Origin: Agathobacter sp.
Lineage (GTDB): Bacteria > Bacillota > Clostridia > Lachnospirales > Lachnospiraceae
Reading direction: 5' to 3'
Assembly (NCBI GenBank): GCA_017481285.1
Contig: JAFUPI010000044.1
Location: 1-32,926 of the forward strand
DNA: 32,926 bases
Part shown: piece by piece, positions 7,324 to 14,900 of the stretch
How the letters are laid out: every line of letters begins with the position of its first letter
Numbering within the stretch: the stretch's first letter is position 1
Notes under the pieces: model-generated
Told to the model about the DNA's origin: nothing
Database searches by the model: none
What the model saw: the letters and a program-made list of their open reading frames with translations, nothing else
Program-made: the position numbers and the translations under genes

Positions 7324-7572
7324 GTGAATGATTACAGAATTTATGATATTCTAGCGCAACTGGCAAATGAACAAGGTAACTATGGTTTAGCACTTCAATG
7401 CAACCACGAAAAAATGATTTCCATGTACGACCAAGAGAATGAAAAACAAAAACTCATAAACGAAATCACAAACGAGGTTCTAAAGCGAATTTCTGTATCA
7501 ACTGATACAAATAACGCTATAAAGCAAATAGACGGCTTAAATGCGGCTCTAAAGCGTTTAGGCGTACAATAA
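7324..7572 (+). CDS. Small helical element protein (82 aa), unknown
   Basis: Starts with GTG, supported by AGGGGG about 9 bases upstream. The 82-residue protein is predicted to be mostly helical: DILAQLANEQGNYGLALQ, then a charged segment EKQKLINEITNEVLKRI. It has no membrane segment and no motif that I recognise. It is the first gene of a three-gene plus-strand unit (7324-8308) that lies between the repressor and the integrase, the usual place for replication or mobilisation functions in small elements. Function unknown. Confidence 0.65.
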   Translation: MNDYRIYDILAQLANEQGNYGLALQCNHEKMISMYDQENEKQKLINEITNEVLKRISVSTDTNNAIKQIDGLNAALKRLGVQ

Positions 7573-7591
7573 AGAGAAAAAGGAGAAATAT

Positions 7592-8110
7592 ATGCCGAAT
7601 ACATCACCACATCAAAGAGTGGTACATATACACAGAGAACGCGTCTCGTCCGATTTCTTAGGTATTAAAAACGAGAACTGGAAAGCCGCGAGCCGTACAC
7701 TTGGAGCGCATGCATTAAGACTATATATGTATCTTGCGGCTAATGCGAACAACTTCGAACTTGCGCTCTCGCCTGCTGCCCTAGAGGCGGAAATAGGCAT
7801 GCCACGCTCTACTTATCAAGACCAGTTTAGAAAACTTATCAATTACGGCTATCTAGTACAAAAAAGCAAAAGCAAATTTGACTTTTATGAAACACCACAG
7901 AACGCCACGCGTATAAACCAAGCGAATACGACAGACGGCTATGACTTTGAAAATTATACGGCTATCGTACAAGAGCAAACGAATGTCGCTCTTGAAAAGC
8001 CGTCCGAGGATATAGAAATAAATATAATAAATAACATAAATACTACTATAAATAACGAGCATGAGAAACAAGTTTCTCATGCTCCGATAGTAGAAAAGTA
8101 TGTGTTTTAA
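7592..8110 (+). CDS. Putative winged-helix, replication-initiator-like protein (172 aa)
   Basis: An AAGGAG site precedes the ATG. Residues about 25-105 look like a winged helix: LGAHALRLYMYLAANANNF, then LSPAALEAEIGMPRSTYQDQFRKLINYGYL as helix-turn-helix, then a short wing (FDFYETP). The rest is a low-complexity, Asn/Ile-rich tail (INIINNINTTINNE, about 140-157) with no domain that I recognise. Winged-helix proteins of this outline occur in small mobile elements of Clostridia as presumed replication or regulatory proteins, but catalytic Rep motifs are absent. It is the second gene of the 7324-8308 unit. The DNA-binding call is moderate; the replication role is speculation. Confidence 0.7.
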   Translation: MPNTSPHQRVVHIHRERVSSDFLGIKNENWKAASRTLGAHALRLYMYLAANANNFELALSPAALEAEIGMPRSTYQDQFRKLINYGYLVQKSKSKFDFYETPQNATRINQANTTDGYDFENYTAIVQEQTNVALEKPSEDIEINIINNINTTINNEHEKQVSHAPIVEKYVF

Positions 8111-8122
8111 GGGGGATAATCA

Positions 8123-8308
8123 ATGAGTACACAAGATATGACTAATTTGATACAAGAAATACACGGACAAATTCTCTTTGACAGAGAACCTAAAGATTAT
8201 GGGGAACTCTTGGCGGCGATTGAGGAATTGCATTATTTCCTGCGTGAAGAACTACGCGTAGTTCCTATTGAGTTTGAGAGAACGCCGCAAGCAGACTTTG
8301 ACTTCTAA
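8123..8308 (+). CDS. Small acidic element protein (61 aa), unknown
   Basis: An AAGGGGG site lies about 7 bases before the ATG. The 61-residue acidic, helical protein (core DYGELLAAIEELHYFLREEL) has no recognised domain. It is the last gene of the three-gene unit, and a terminator follows 11 bases after its stop. The coding DNA contains a perfect 16-base palindrome at 8249-8264. Its translation is supported mainly by the ribosome site and operon position. Confidence 0.65.
   Translation: MSTQDMTNLIQEIHGQILFDREPKDYGELLAAIEELHYFLREELRVVPIEFERTPQADFDF
8249..8264. repeat. Perfect 16-base palindrome within a coding region
   Basis: GAACTACGCGTAGTTC reads the same on both strands. It lies in the 61-codon gene, so it must be compatible with coding. 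It could be a protein-binding site; I saw no second copy in the window. Confidence 0.5.
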
Positions 8309-8319
8309 ATAACTACTTT

Positions 8320-8349
8320 GAGCGAGAGCCGTGCTCTCGCTCATTATTT
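8320..8349 (+). terminator. Terminator of the 7324-8308 unit
   Basis: Ten-base perfect arms GAGCGAGAGC (8320-8329) and GCTCTCGCTC (8333-8342) around CGT are followed by ATTATTTATT. It separates these genes from the convergent integrase. Confidence 0.8.
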
Positions 8350-8402
8350 ATTATCCCTCTGCCGTGTGTCTCGAAATATACCGATATATGCCGTTGCGTA
8401 TT

Positions 8403-9365
8403 TTATGCTGAATAATTCACTATCTTTCTTTTGGTTGGTGTATAATTTTTTCTCTTAAAATTATCCAATGGGTTGAACATATCCAAGTCCGCCGCAATAT
8501 CTGTTCCGTAAAGATTTACATACTTCATTGTCATATCAATGGTTTTATGATTAAGCAAATGTTGTAGTTTAACTGGGTTGCCACCTGCGATAATATAATT
8601 CTTTGCAAAGGTGTGTCTAAACAAATGAATAGAAGTTTTTTCAACACCTCTTTTTCTATTGTATTCTGCAATAGAATCTTCTGCACTTCTTACTCTTAAT
8701 TTCTTCCCCTCATACTCTGGGAAAAGATAATCTTCATCATGCAACGCGGATATACTTATATATTCTTGCAAGATTTTAATAATGGCAGAAGATAACGGCA
8801 TATACTTTTGAATCTTATCTTTATTCCATACCAATTTAACTTTTGCGGATAATAAATCTAAATCTTTGACTTTGATATTCAAAACAGTGCTTAATCTCTG
8901 TCCAGTAGCAAAGAAGTAGTTTATCATGCACCAATTCCGCAACTCTACCCAATTATCACTCTTGGGTTTTTCTAACAACAGTTTCATTTCTTCATCACTA
9001 TAAGGTTCTTTGAGTTCTGTTTCAAATTTCGGTATGGTTATCTCTAACTGTTCCATATAACCGCGTGAGTTGCAGAACTTAAAGAATCTTCTCAAATGCA
9101 CCATAATAGTCGCAACTGATACCGCCTTATTTCCTCTATCTTCACAATACAACATATATTTATCCATTGTACGGAGAGTAATATCACTCAATATAGTTTC
9201 TTCTCCAACCCATTTAATAAAAGCATTTACATAGTCTTGATAACCTTTTTGTGTTGCTTTTGCTAAACCTTTGACGCGGTTATTCTCAAAAAATTCTTCT
9301 GCGGCGTCTCTAATTGTGCGCTCCTCAATTTCAACAGTTTTAATAATTTTTCTTCCTCTTGGCAT
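8403..9365 (-). CDS. Tyrosine recombinase / integrase
   Basis: A 320-residue phage-type integrase. The start is taken as the ATG at 9365, which has AAGGAAC just upstream, not the TTG at 9386. The SAM-like core-binding domain spans about 20-110 and the catalytic domain about 120-300. Visible catalytic residues are the arginine in ATGQRLSTVLNIKVKDL, the lysine region WNKDKIQKYMPLS, the HLFRHTF box, the following H in LLNHKTIDMT, and the nucleophilic tyrosine in KYVNLY. It is the last gene before the right end, close to attR, as usual for the enzyme that integrates an element into a tRNA gene. Its upstream DNA contains an inverted-repeat pair and a putative arm site (9403-9413), so the integrase may repress its own gene. 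Confidence 0.93.
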   Translation of the reverse strand: MPRGRKIIKTVEIEERTIRDAAEEFFENNRVKGLAKATQKGYQDYVNAFIKWVGEETILSDITLRTMDKYMLYCEDRGNKAVSVATIMVHLRRFFKFCNSRGYMEQLEITIPKFETELKEPYSDEEMKLLLEKPKSDNWVELRNWCMINYFFATGQRLSTVLNIKVKDLDLLSAKVKLVWNKDKIQKYMPLSSAIIKILQEYISISALHDEDYLFPEYEGKKLRVRSAEDSIAEYNRKRGVEKTSIHLFRHTFAKNYIIAGGNPVKLQHLLNHKTIDMTMKYVNLYGTDIAADLDMFNPLDNFKRKNYTPTKRKIVNYSA

Positions 9366-9383
9366 AAAAAAGTTCCTTTCGTA

Positions 9384-9413
9384 CAAGATTATTTTTTCAA
9401 ATAATCTTGCGCG
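9384..9413. repeat. Inverted repeat and arm-like site upstream of integrase
   Basis: CAAGATTATT (9384-9393) and AATAATCTTG (9400-9409) form a perfect ten-base inverted repeat. Its right half continues into AATCTTGCGCG (9403-9413), the reverse complement of the two repeats near the left end. Confidence 0.6.
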
Positions 9414-9484
9414 TCAAGGAACAATAATAATTTCCAAAATATTAGTAATTTCAAGGGTTTGGACTGGATACGAAGTAGCCAGTC

Positions 9485-9525
9485 AACCTAAATCTGGCGC
9501 GTCTGCCAATTCCGCCACACCCGCA
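9485..9525. repeat. Right attachment site copy (tRNA-Leu 5' half remnant)
   Basis: Identical to 4328-4368. It is a severed tRNA-Leu half (anticodon arm to 5' end) left beside the original chromosomal upstream DNA. A TATAAT on the minus strand at 9547-9552 lies at the right distance to be the tRNA's original -10 box. Confidence 0.9.
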
Positions 9526-9546
9526 CATTTACTAGACTACATATTA

Positions 9547-9552
9547 ATTATA
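9547..9552 (-). promoter_or_regulatory. Probable orphaned -10 box of tRNA-Leu
   Basis: On the minus strand TATAAT lies about 22 bases upstream of the severed 5' end of the tRNA copy at 9524. The -35 is not clear. It supports the view that the right flank is the ancestral upstream DNA. Confidence 0.4.
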
Positions 9553-9666
9553 TGCATCAGCAAGTGATATATTACCATTTTCACTCCTTAAAATCAAGAC
9601 ACTTTTCCCAATTTATTGAAAAGAAAATTTACATATCTAACAATTTCCTTTTTCCTCCAAATCGTG

Positions 9667-9672
9667 TATAAT
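9667..9672 (+). promoter_or_regulatory. -10 box of the MFS/GDPD unit
   Basis: TATAAT preceded by TG lies about 40 bases before the transporter start. No good -35 is seen, so recognition may depend on the TG motif. Confidence 0.4.
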
Positions 9673-9710
9673 GATTTTATATTATAACTAACTTTAAGGA
9701 GAAGTAAAAA

Positions 9711-11003
9711 ATGAAACTGAATTACAAGAGAACGATACTCATTGGTCTTGCATTCATGTCGATTAGTGCTTTCTGGCAGATGTATGACAACGTAGTACCT
9801 TTGATTCTGAAAAACACCTTTGGGTTGGGTGAAACCATTACAGGTGCAATCATGGCAGCGGACAATGTATTGGCATTATTCCTGCTTCCTATCTTTGGCT
9901 CTTTTTCTGATAAGGTAAATACCAAAATCGGTAAACGTATGCCATTTATTTTAATCGGTACAGCTCTTGCTTGTACACTTTTGGTTATTCTTCCAATTGC
10001 AGACAATACGGTGAATATGGCTTTATTCGTTGGTGGATTATTCTTCGTACTTATCAGTATGGGAACTTATCGCTCGCCTGCAGTAGCTTTGATGCCTGAT
10101 TTGACTCCAAAGCCACTTCGTAGTAAAGCAAATGCTGTTATCAACTTAATGGGAGCTGTTGGTGGTGTTTATACACTTATCATGATTAAAGTTCTCGTAG
10201 CAAAAGGAGACAAGCCAAACTACTTCCCATTATTCATGGCAGTTGGTGTTGTTATGGCTATCAGTGTTATCATTCTTTTCATTACTATTAAGGAAAACAA
10301 ACTTCGTAAAGAAAGAGAAGAATTAGAAATCGCTGAAGGACTTGTAGAAGAAGAGGAAGAACCAGCAAATGTAAATGCAGGTCAGAAGCTTCCAAAAGAT
10401 GTATTCCGAAGCCTCTGCTTCATTCTCGCATCTGTAGCCTTCTGGTTCATCGCATATAATGCAGTTACCACAGCATTCTCACGTTATGCAGTACAGGTTT
10501 GGGGCTTAGAAGGTGGCGGATATGCGGACTGCTTATTAGTAGCAACTGTTGCAGCTATCATCAGTTACATTCCTATTGGTTCTATCGCAAGTAATATCGG
10601 TCGTAAGAAGACAATTATTATCGGTGTTGCATTATTAGGCTTATGTTTCTTTGCAGCCGGCTTATTCAATGAATACCATCCAGTTATGGTAGTATTCTTC
10701 TGTATCATCGGTTTTGCATGGGCTGCCATCGGTGTAAACTCTTACCCAATGGTTGTAGAAATCGCCTCCGCTGGTGACGTAGGAAAATATACAGGTTTAT
10801 ACTATACATTCTCTATGACAGCTCAGGTTATTACACCTATCCTTTCTGGATGGTTGTTAGAAAACATAGGTTACAGAACTTTATTCCCATATTCCGTAAT
10901 ATTCTGTATCCTTGCTATTATTACAATGTCACAGGTTAAACATGGTGATTCAAAACCAGCGAAAAAGAAAAGTGCTTTAGAAAACTTAGATGTTGACGAC
11001 TAA
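9711..11003 (+). CDS. MFS transporter (SLC45/GPH-like)
   Basis: A 430-residue, roughly 12-segment major facilitator. Helix 1 includes SISAFWQMYDNVVPLIL, and the loop between helices 2 and 3 carries GSFSDKVNTKIGKRMPF, the conserved G-x-x-x-D-(K/R)-x-G-(K/R)-(K/R) motif. A long acidic cytoplasmic loop (about residues 200-225, EIAEGLVEEEEEPAN) separates the halves. An AAGGAG site lies about 7 bases before the ATG. The general outline is that of the SLC45/sucrose-transporter-like branch. The glycerophosphodiesterase gene follows after 32 bases, so uptake of a glycerophosphodiester or a sugar phosphodiester product is a reasonable guess. The substrate is unproven. Confidence 0.85.
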   Translation: MKLNYKRTILIGLAFMSISAFWQMYDNVVPLILKNTFGLGETITGAIMAADNVLALFLLPIFGSFSDKVNTKIGKRMPFILIGTALACTLLVILPIADNTVNMALFVGGLFFVLISMGTYRSPAVALMPDLTPKPLRSKANAVINLMGAVGGVYTLIMIKVLVAKGDKPNYFPLFMAVGVVMAISVIILFITIKENKLRKEREELEIAEGLVEEEEEPANVNAGQKLPKDVFRSLCFILASVAFWFIAYNAVTTAFSRYAVQVWGLEGGGYADCLLVATVAAIISYIPIGSIASNIGRKKTIIIGVALLGLCFFAAGLFNEYHPVMVVFFCIIGFAWAAIGVNSYPMVVEIASAGDVGKYTGLYYTFSMTAQVITPILSGWLLENIGYRTLFPYSVIFCILAIITMSQVKHGDSKPAKKKSALENLDVDD

Positions 11004-11035
11004 GATAAAACAACATAAAAAATGAGGGACACCTT

Positions 11036-11854
11036 ATGGAAGTGATTGTAAATATACTTATTACATTGCTGGTGCTTGTATTAATATATATTTTCATGGT
11101 AGCACCACGTATGATAAACAGAGTCGATCGTACTCCGTTTTATAATAGGCATTATGCACACAGAGGATTGTTTGACAACAACTCTGATGCACCTGAAAAT
11201 TCATTGGCGGCTTTCAAAAAAGCCGTCGATGCAGGATATGGCATCGAATTAGATGTACAGTTGAGCAAAGATGATAAATTGGTTGTTTTCCACGATGCTA
11301 CCTTAAAAAGAATGTGTGGCAGAGAAGGCAAGGTTTGGGATTATACCTTAGAAGAACTCCAGCAGATGAAACTGGCCAATTCGAAGGAAACGATTCCTAC
11401 ATTTGAACAGTTCTTAGAAGTGGTAGATGGAAAGGTTCCATTTATTTTAGAATTCAAATTAGACCGTGCCCAGACTCGTGTATGCGAGCTTGCAAACGAA
11501 GTTTTAAAGGATTATACAGGCGTTTATTGTATCGAAAGCTTTCATCCGCTTGCACTGCTCTGGTATCGCAAAAATAGACCGGACGTGTTACGTGGACAGT
11601 TGTGCGAAGAATTCTTCCGCAACCCTACTTACAAAGGCAAATTGCTTTATATGATTCTTCCATATATGCCTTTCAACTTCTTAACCAGACCTGATTTCAT
11701 CGCTTATAACCACGAGCATGCAAATAACATTTCCCGTCGTATCTGCAAAGCACTTGGCGGTTTATCTGTATGCTACACGATTAAGAGCGTAGAAGAATAC
11801 AACCGCGGAAAAGGAAAATTCGAACTATTCATATTCGATAGCTGCATCCTATAA
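11036..11854 (+). CDS. Glycerophosphodiester phosphodiesterase, membrane-anchored
   Basis: A 272-residue GDPD-family enzyme that hydrolyses glycerophosphodiesters to glycerol-3-phosphate and an alcohol. The N-terminal hydrophobic segment (about 5-23) is a likely signal anchor. The TIM-barrel catalytic domain has HRG at about residues 43-45, the acidic metal ligands in GIELDVQLSKD, and the second histidine in VVFHDATL. Later family blocks EFKLD and SFHPLALLW are present. A GAGGGA site lies about 6 bases before the ATG. It is in a unit with the upstream transporter. Transcription ends at a long perfect hairpin at 11884. Confidence 0.92.
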   Translation: MEVIVNILITLLVLVLIYIFMVAPRMINRVDRTPFYNRHYAHRGLFDNNSDAPENSLAAFKKAVDAGYGIELDVQLSKDDKLVVFHDATLKRMCGREGKVWDYTLEELQQMKLANSKETIPTFEQFLEVVDGKVPFILEFKLDRAQTRVCELANEVLKDYTGVYCIESFHPLALLWYRKNRPDVLRGQLCEEFFRNPTYKGKLLYMILPYMPFNFLTRPDFIAYNHEHANNISRRICKALGGLSVCYTIKSVEEYNRGKGKFELFIFDSCIL

Positions 11855-11883
11855 AGGCATTAAAATTTTGAATAATTTAAATC

Positions 11884-11966
11884 AAAAGAGCCCCATGTCA
11901 TAGATACAATTTGGAGGCCTTGCGCTAGAACAGCGACAAATTGTATCTATGACATGGGGCTCTTTT
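11884..11966. terminator. Exceptionally long hairpin terminator between convergent genes
   Basis: Perfect 29-base arms (11884-11912 and 11938-11966) enclose a 25-base loop that itself contains CGCT/AGCG. Each arm starts or ends in A/T runs, so it can terminate both the GDPD transcript and the permease operon. The stem is about twice the length of other terminators in this window. Confidence 0.8.
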
Positions 11967-11978
11967 TGTTACTTTAAA

Positions 11979-14900
11979 TTACTCGATAGATTTTAATGCC
12001 TCTACAGGATCAATCTTATCCAGCGACTTATCTGTAATCTTATTTACGATAAATGCAAATATAATGGCAATTACCGCAGCATACAAATAGCTAATTGGTG
12101 CTAAGTAATCCGCAAAGTAAATGGATGGCATCTTCAGAATCGCCATCAACCAGATTCCAAATCCTTTTCCAAGTGGCATACCGAGCAAAATACCTAACCC
12201 AGTTAAAATCAAGGTCTCTTTATTTACATAGAGATGAACCTCTCGATCAAAGAAGCCTAATACCTTGATGGTTGCCAGTTCACGCTCACGTTCCGAAATG
12301 TTCGTTGTAGACAAGGTAAATAATACTACAAATGCAAGTGCTGCTGCCAAAGTAATGACGATGGTTACTACCAGGTTAATAATACGGAATACATTATCAA
12401 AGTTAGATAAGAATCCTTCGATTGAAATGGCAGATAAAATACCATCTTTTTCCGCCATTGCCTCTGCATATTCCTCATGGCTGCCAACGCCTTTATTCAG
12501 CATAACATAAGCACCATTCGCTTCATAATCATCAAAGAAGTCTTCATATGTATTTTGTGTCATATAAATCGTGTTTCCAAGATAATTCATTACGATGCGT
12601 GTAATTTCCACTTCCGCATTTTCCAAATTCATGCTTTGAAGCGTTATGGTATCACCTTCATCATATCCCTGCACCTCTGCCACATTAATCGTGCTAAGCA
12701 CCATACCATCTTCTAACAACACCTTATTCCCTTCACGGTCAACTAAATTAATATAACCGCGTAAGGATTCCTCATTTGGGACTACCACAAGCTGTACGCT
12801 TTCTTCTCGACCATCCTCATTGATTACCTTCACATTTGTAATCATTGGATTTAAATAAGCACGTACACGATTATCATCCAGATATTCCAGCAATTGCTCG
12901 TTGTCATCCGAAACAATCATTACATCGAAGTTATAAGTTACTTCGTACTGCATCGGCATCAAACGGGTTACTGTATCCTTAATGGTAAATCCAGCCAACA
13001 AAATCGATGTGCAACCTGCAATACCAAACAAAGTCATAAACAATCGTTTCTTATAGCGGAACAGGTTACGCGCGGTTACCTTATTCAAGAAAGAGAAACG
13101 ACTCCATACAGGCGTCACTCGTTCTAACAAGACACGTGAACCATTTTTTGGTGCCTTTGGTCGCATCAACATTGCTGGCATGTGGGAAAGCTCTGTACTA
13201 CACGAAATAACCGCCGAGCCCACAATCGCAATCATAAACAATACGATACCGCCCATACCATAGAGCCAGTTAAACGCCAAACTATAATTCTGGAACTGGT
13301 ACATAACACCAAATACCGTAAATATAATTTCCGGCAATACGATAAATCCTAAGAATAATCCTAACAAACCGCCTACGACACACGCCAACAAGGCATATAC
13401 CACATATTTACGGCGAATCTCTTTGTCTGTAAATCCAAGTGCCTTATATGTACCAATTAAACCTCTATCCTCTTCTACCATTCTGGAAATGGTAGTCAAA
13501 CTAATCAGGATAGCTACTGTTAAAAACAGAATTGGGAATGCATTTCCAATAGACTCAATACACTGCGCATCGGTTTTTACATTAGAATAACCACTAAGTG
13601 CTGTTCTAGTCGAAATATACCAGGAAGTCATTTTGAGATCCGCAATCTCCTGTCTTGCCTCTGCAATCTTGTCTAATGCTTCCTGTTTCCTATCTAAGAA
13701 CTCATTGACTCCGTCTTCGTACTTCTGCTTGCCATCCTCAAACTCAGCTTCGCCTTTTTCTAAATCGTTTTTGCCATCAGCTATTTTTTGATAAGCCTCC
13801 TCCAGCTCATCCCAGCCATCTTCTAATTCATCCCAGCCGTCATCCACATCTTTTCTCGACTGGTCAAACTCTGCCTGTGCATCTTCTAACTCTTTACGTC
13901 CTTCTGCTAAATCAGCCTTATTCTTTTCCAATTCAGCCCTATTGTCAGCAATCTCCTGACGTCCTTCCGCGATTTCCGCACGTCCATCTGCAATTTCCTG
14001 ATAAGCGTCTTCTTCCTGCTGATTCAAATCGTCAAGGGTATCATTATAAACATCTAACTGTTCATTTAAATTGTCCAATTCCTGTTTGCGAAGATCCAGC
14101 GTAGTCTCTTTTTCAGTCAAATTCGCACGAACTTCCAAAAGTCGAATTGCCTCAACGGCATTAATCGTTCCAGCTTCTTCCTTCGCTTCTAATTCGGCCT
14201 GTTCTTCCTTTAACTTAGCAATTTCTGTTTCTAACTTTGATATCTCATTTTCCGTCTCTGCGATATCTATCTTTATCGAATTTATCTGAGAATTGATTAA
14301 CCGTCTACTTGTATCAAACTGGTCTGGCAATTCTGCCTCTGCTTCATTTAAAGACGCTTCTGACTCATCCAAGGTGGTTTCTGCCTCATCTAATGCAGCT
14401 TCCCCCTCTTCAACCATAGTCTCTCCTGCCTCCAACTCGTCCCAGGCAGCTTCTAGCTCTTCTTCCGCCTTAGCCAACTCACGTTCTGCTTTTTCCAGCT
14501 CTCTCTGAGCCTTAAGAAGCTTTCGTTCCGCTTCCGCCAAATCATTTTCACCATCTAAGAGCTCATTCTTACCATCCAAAAGCTCTGACCAGCCATCTTC
14601 TATCTCAACCTTAGCATCCAGGATATCCTTTTCTGCATCAGCCAGCTTATCGTTTACTTCTGCTTCCGCATCATCCACTTTTTCCAGGGCCTCACCTGTT
14701 ACCTCATCATAACGTGCCTGCTCACGGTCCGCCTTTATTTCCTCTTCCAAAATGGAAACAATCTCATCTACCTTTGTCTCATATTCTTCCGAATAGCAAC
14801 GCAATTCATCGGTTCCATTTAGTGTAATGTAAACCGCAGTGAAAATATCACTGGAAACCGCCTCTGGAAGCACAAAGAAAGTATAGTCTGTGGTGTTATT

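Larger units (their letters stand above)
4328..9525. mobile_element. Small integrative element at tRNA-Leu
   Basis: About 5.16 kb lie between 41-bp direct repeats, one of which completes the tRNA-Leu gene. Inside are a tyrosine integrase next to the right end (8403-9365), a serine recombinase next to the left end (4507-5067), an XRE-type repressor, a two-TM protein of unknown function and four to five small proteins. I see no relaxase, coupling protein, phage structural gene or clear primase. It is best described as a satellite-like or cryptic integrative element that may use a helper. Putative integrase arm repeats (CGCGCAAGATT) lie at 4401-4411 and 4426-4436, and inverted at 9403-9413. The DNA between the repeats is visibly more AT-rich than the flanks. 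Confidence 0.88.

Noticed and set aside
4328-9525. Complete prophage or conjugative element.
   Set aside because: No terminase, portal, capsid, holin, relaxase or type IV secretion gene is recognisable within the ends.
9537-9578. A 13-codon minus-strand reading with AAGGAG before its ATG, next to attR.
   Set aside because: Too short to judge. It overlaps the probable tRNA-Leu promoter and is likely to be chance.
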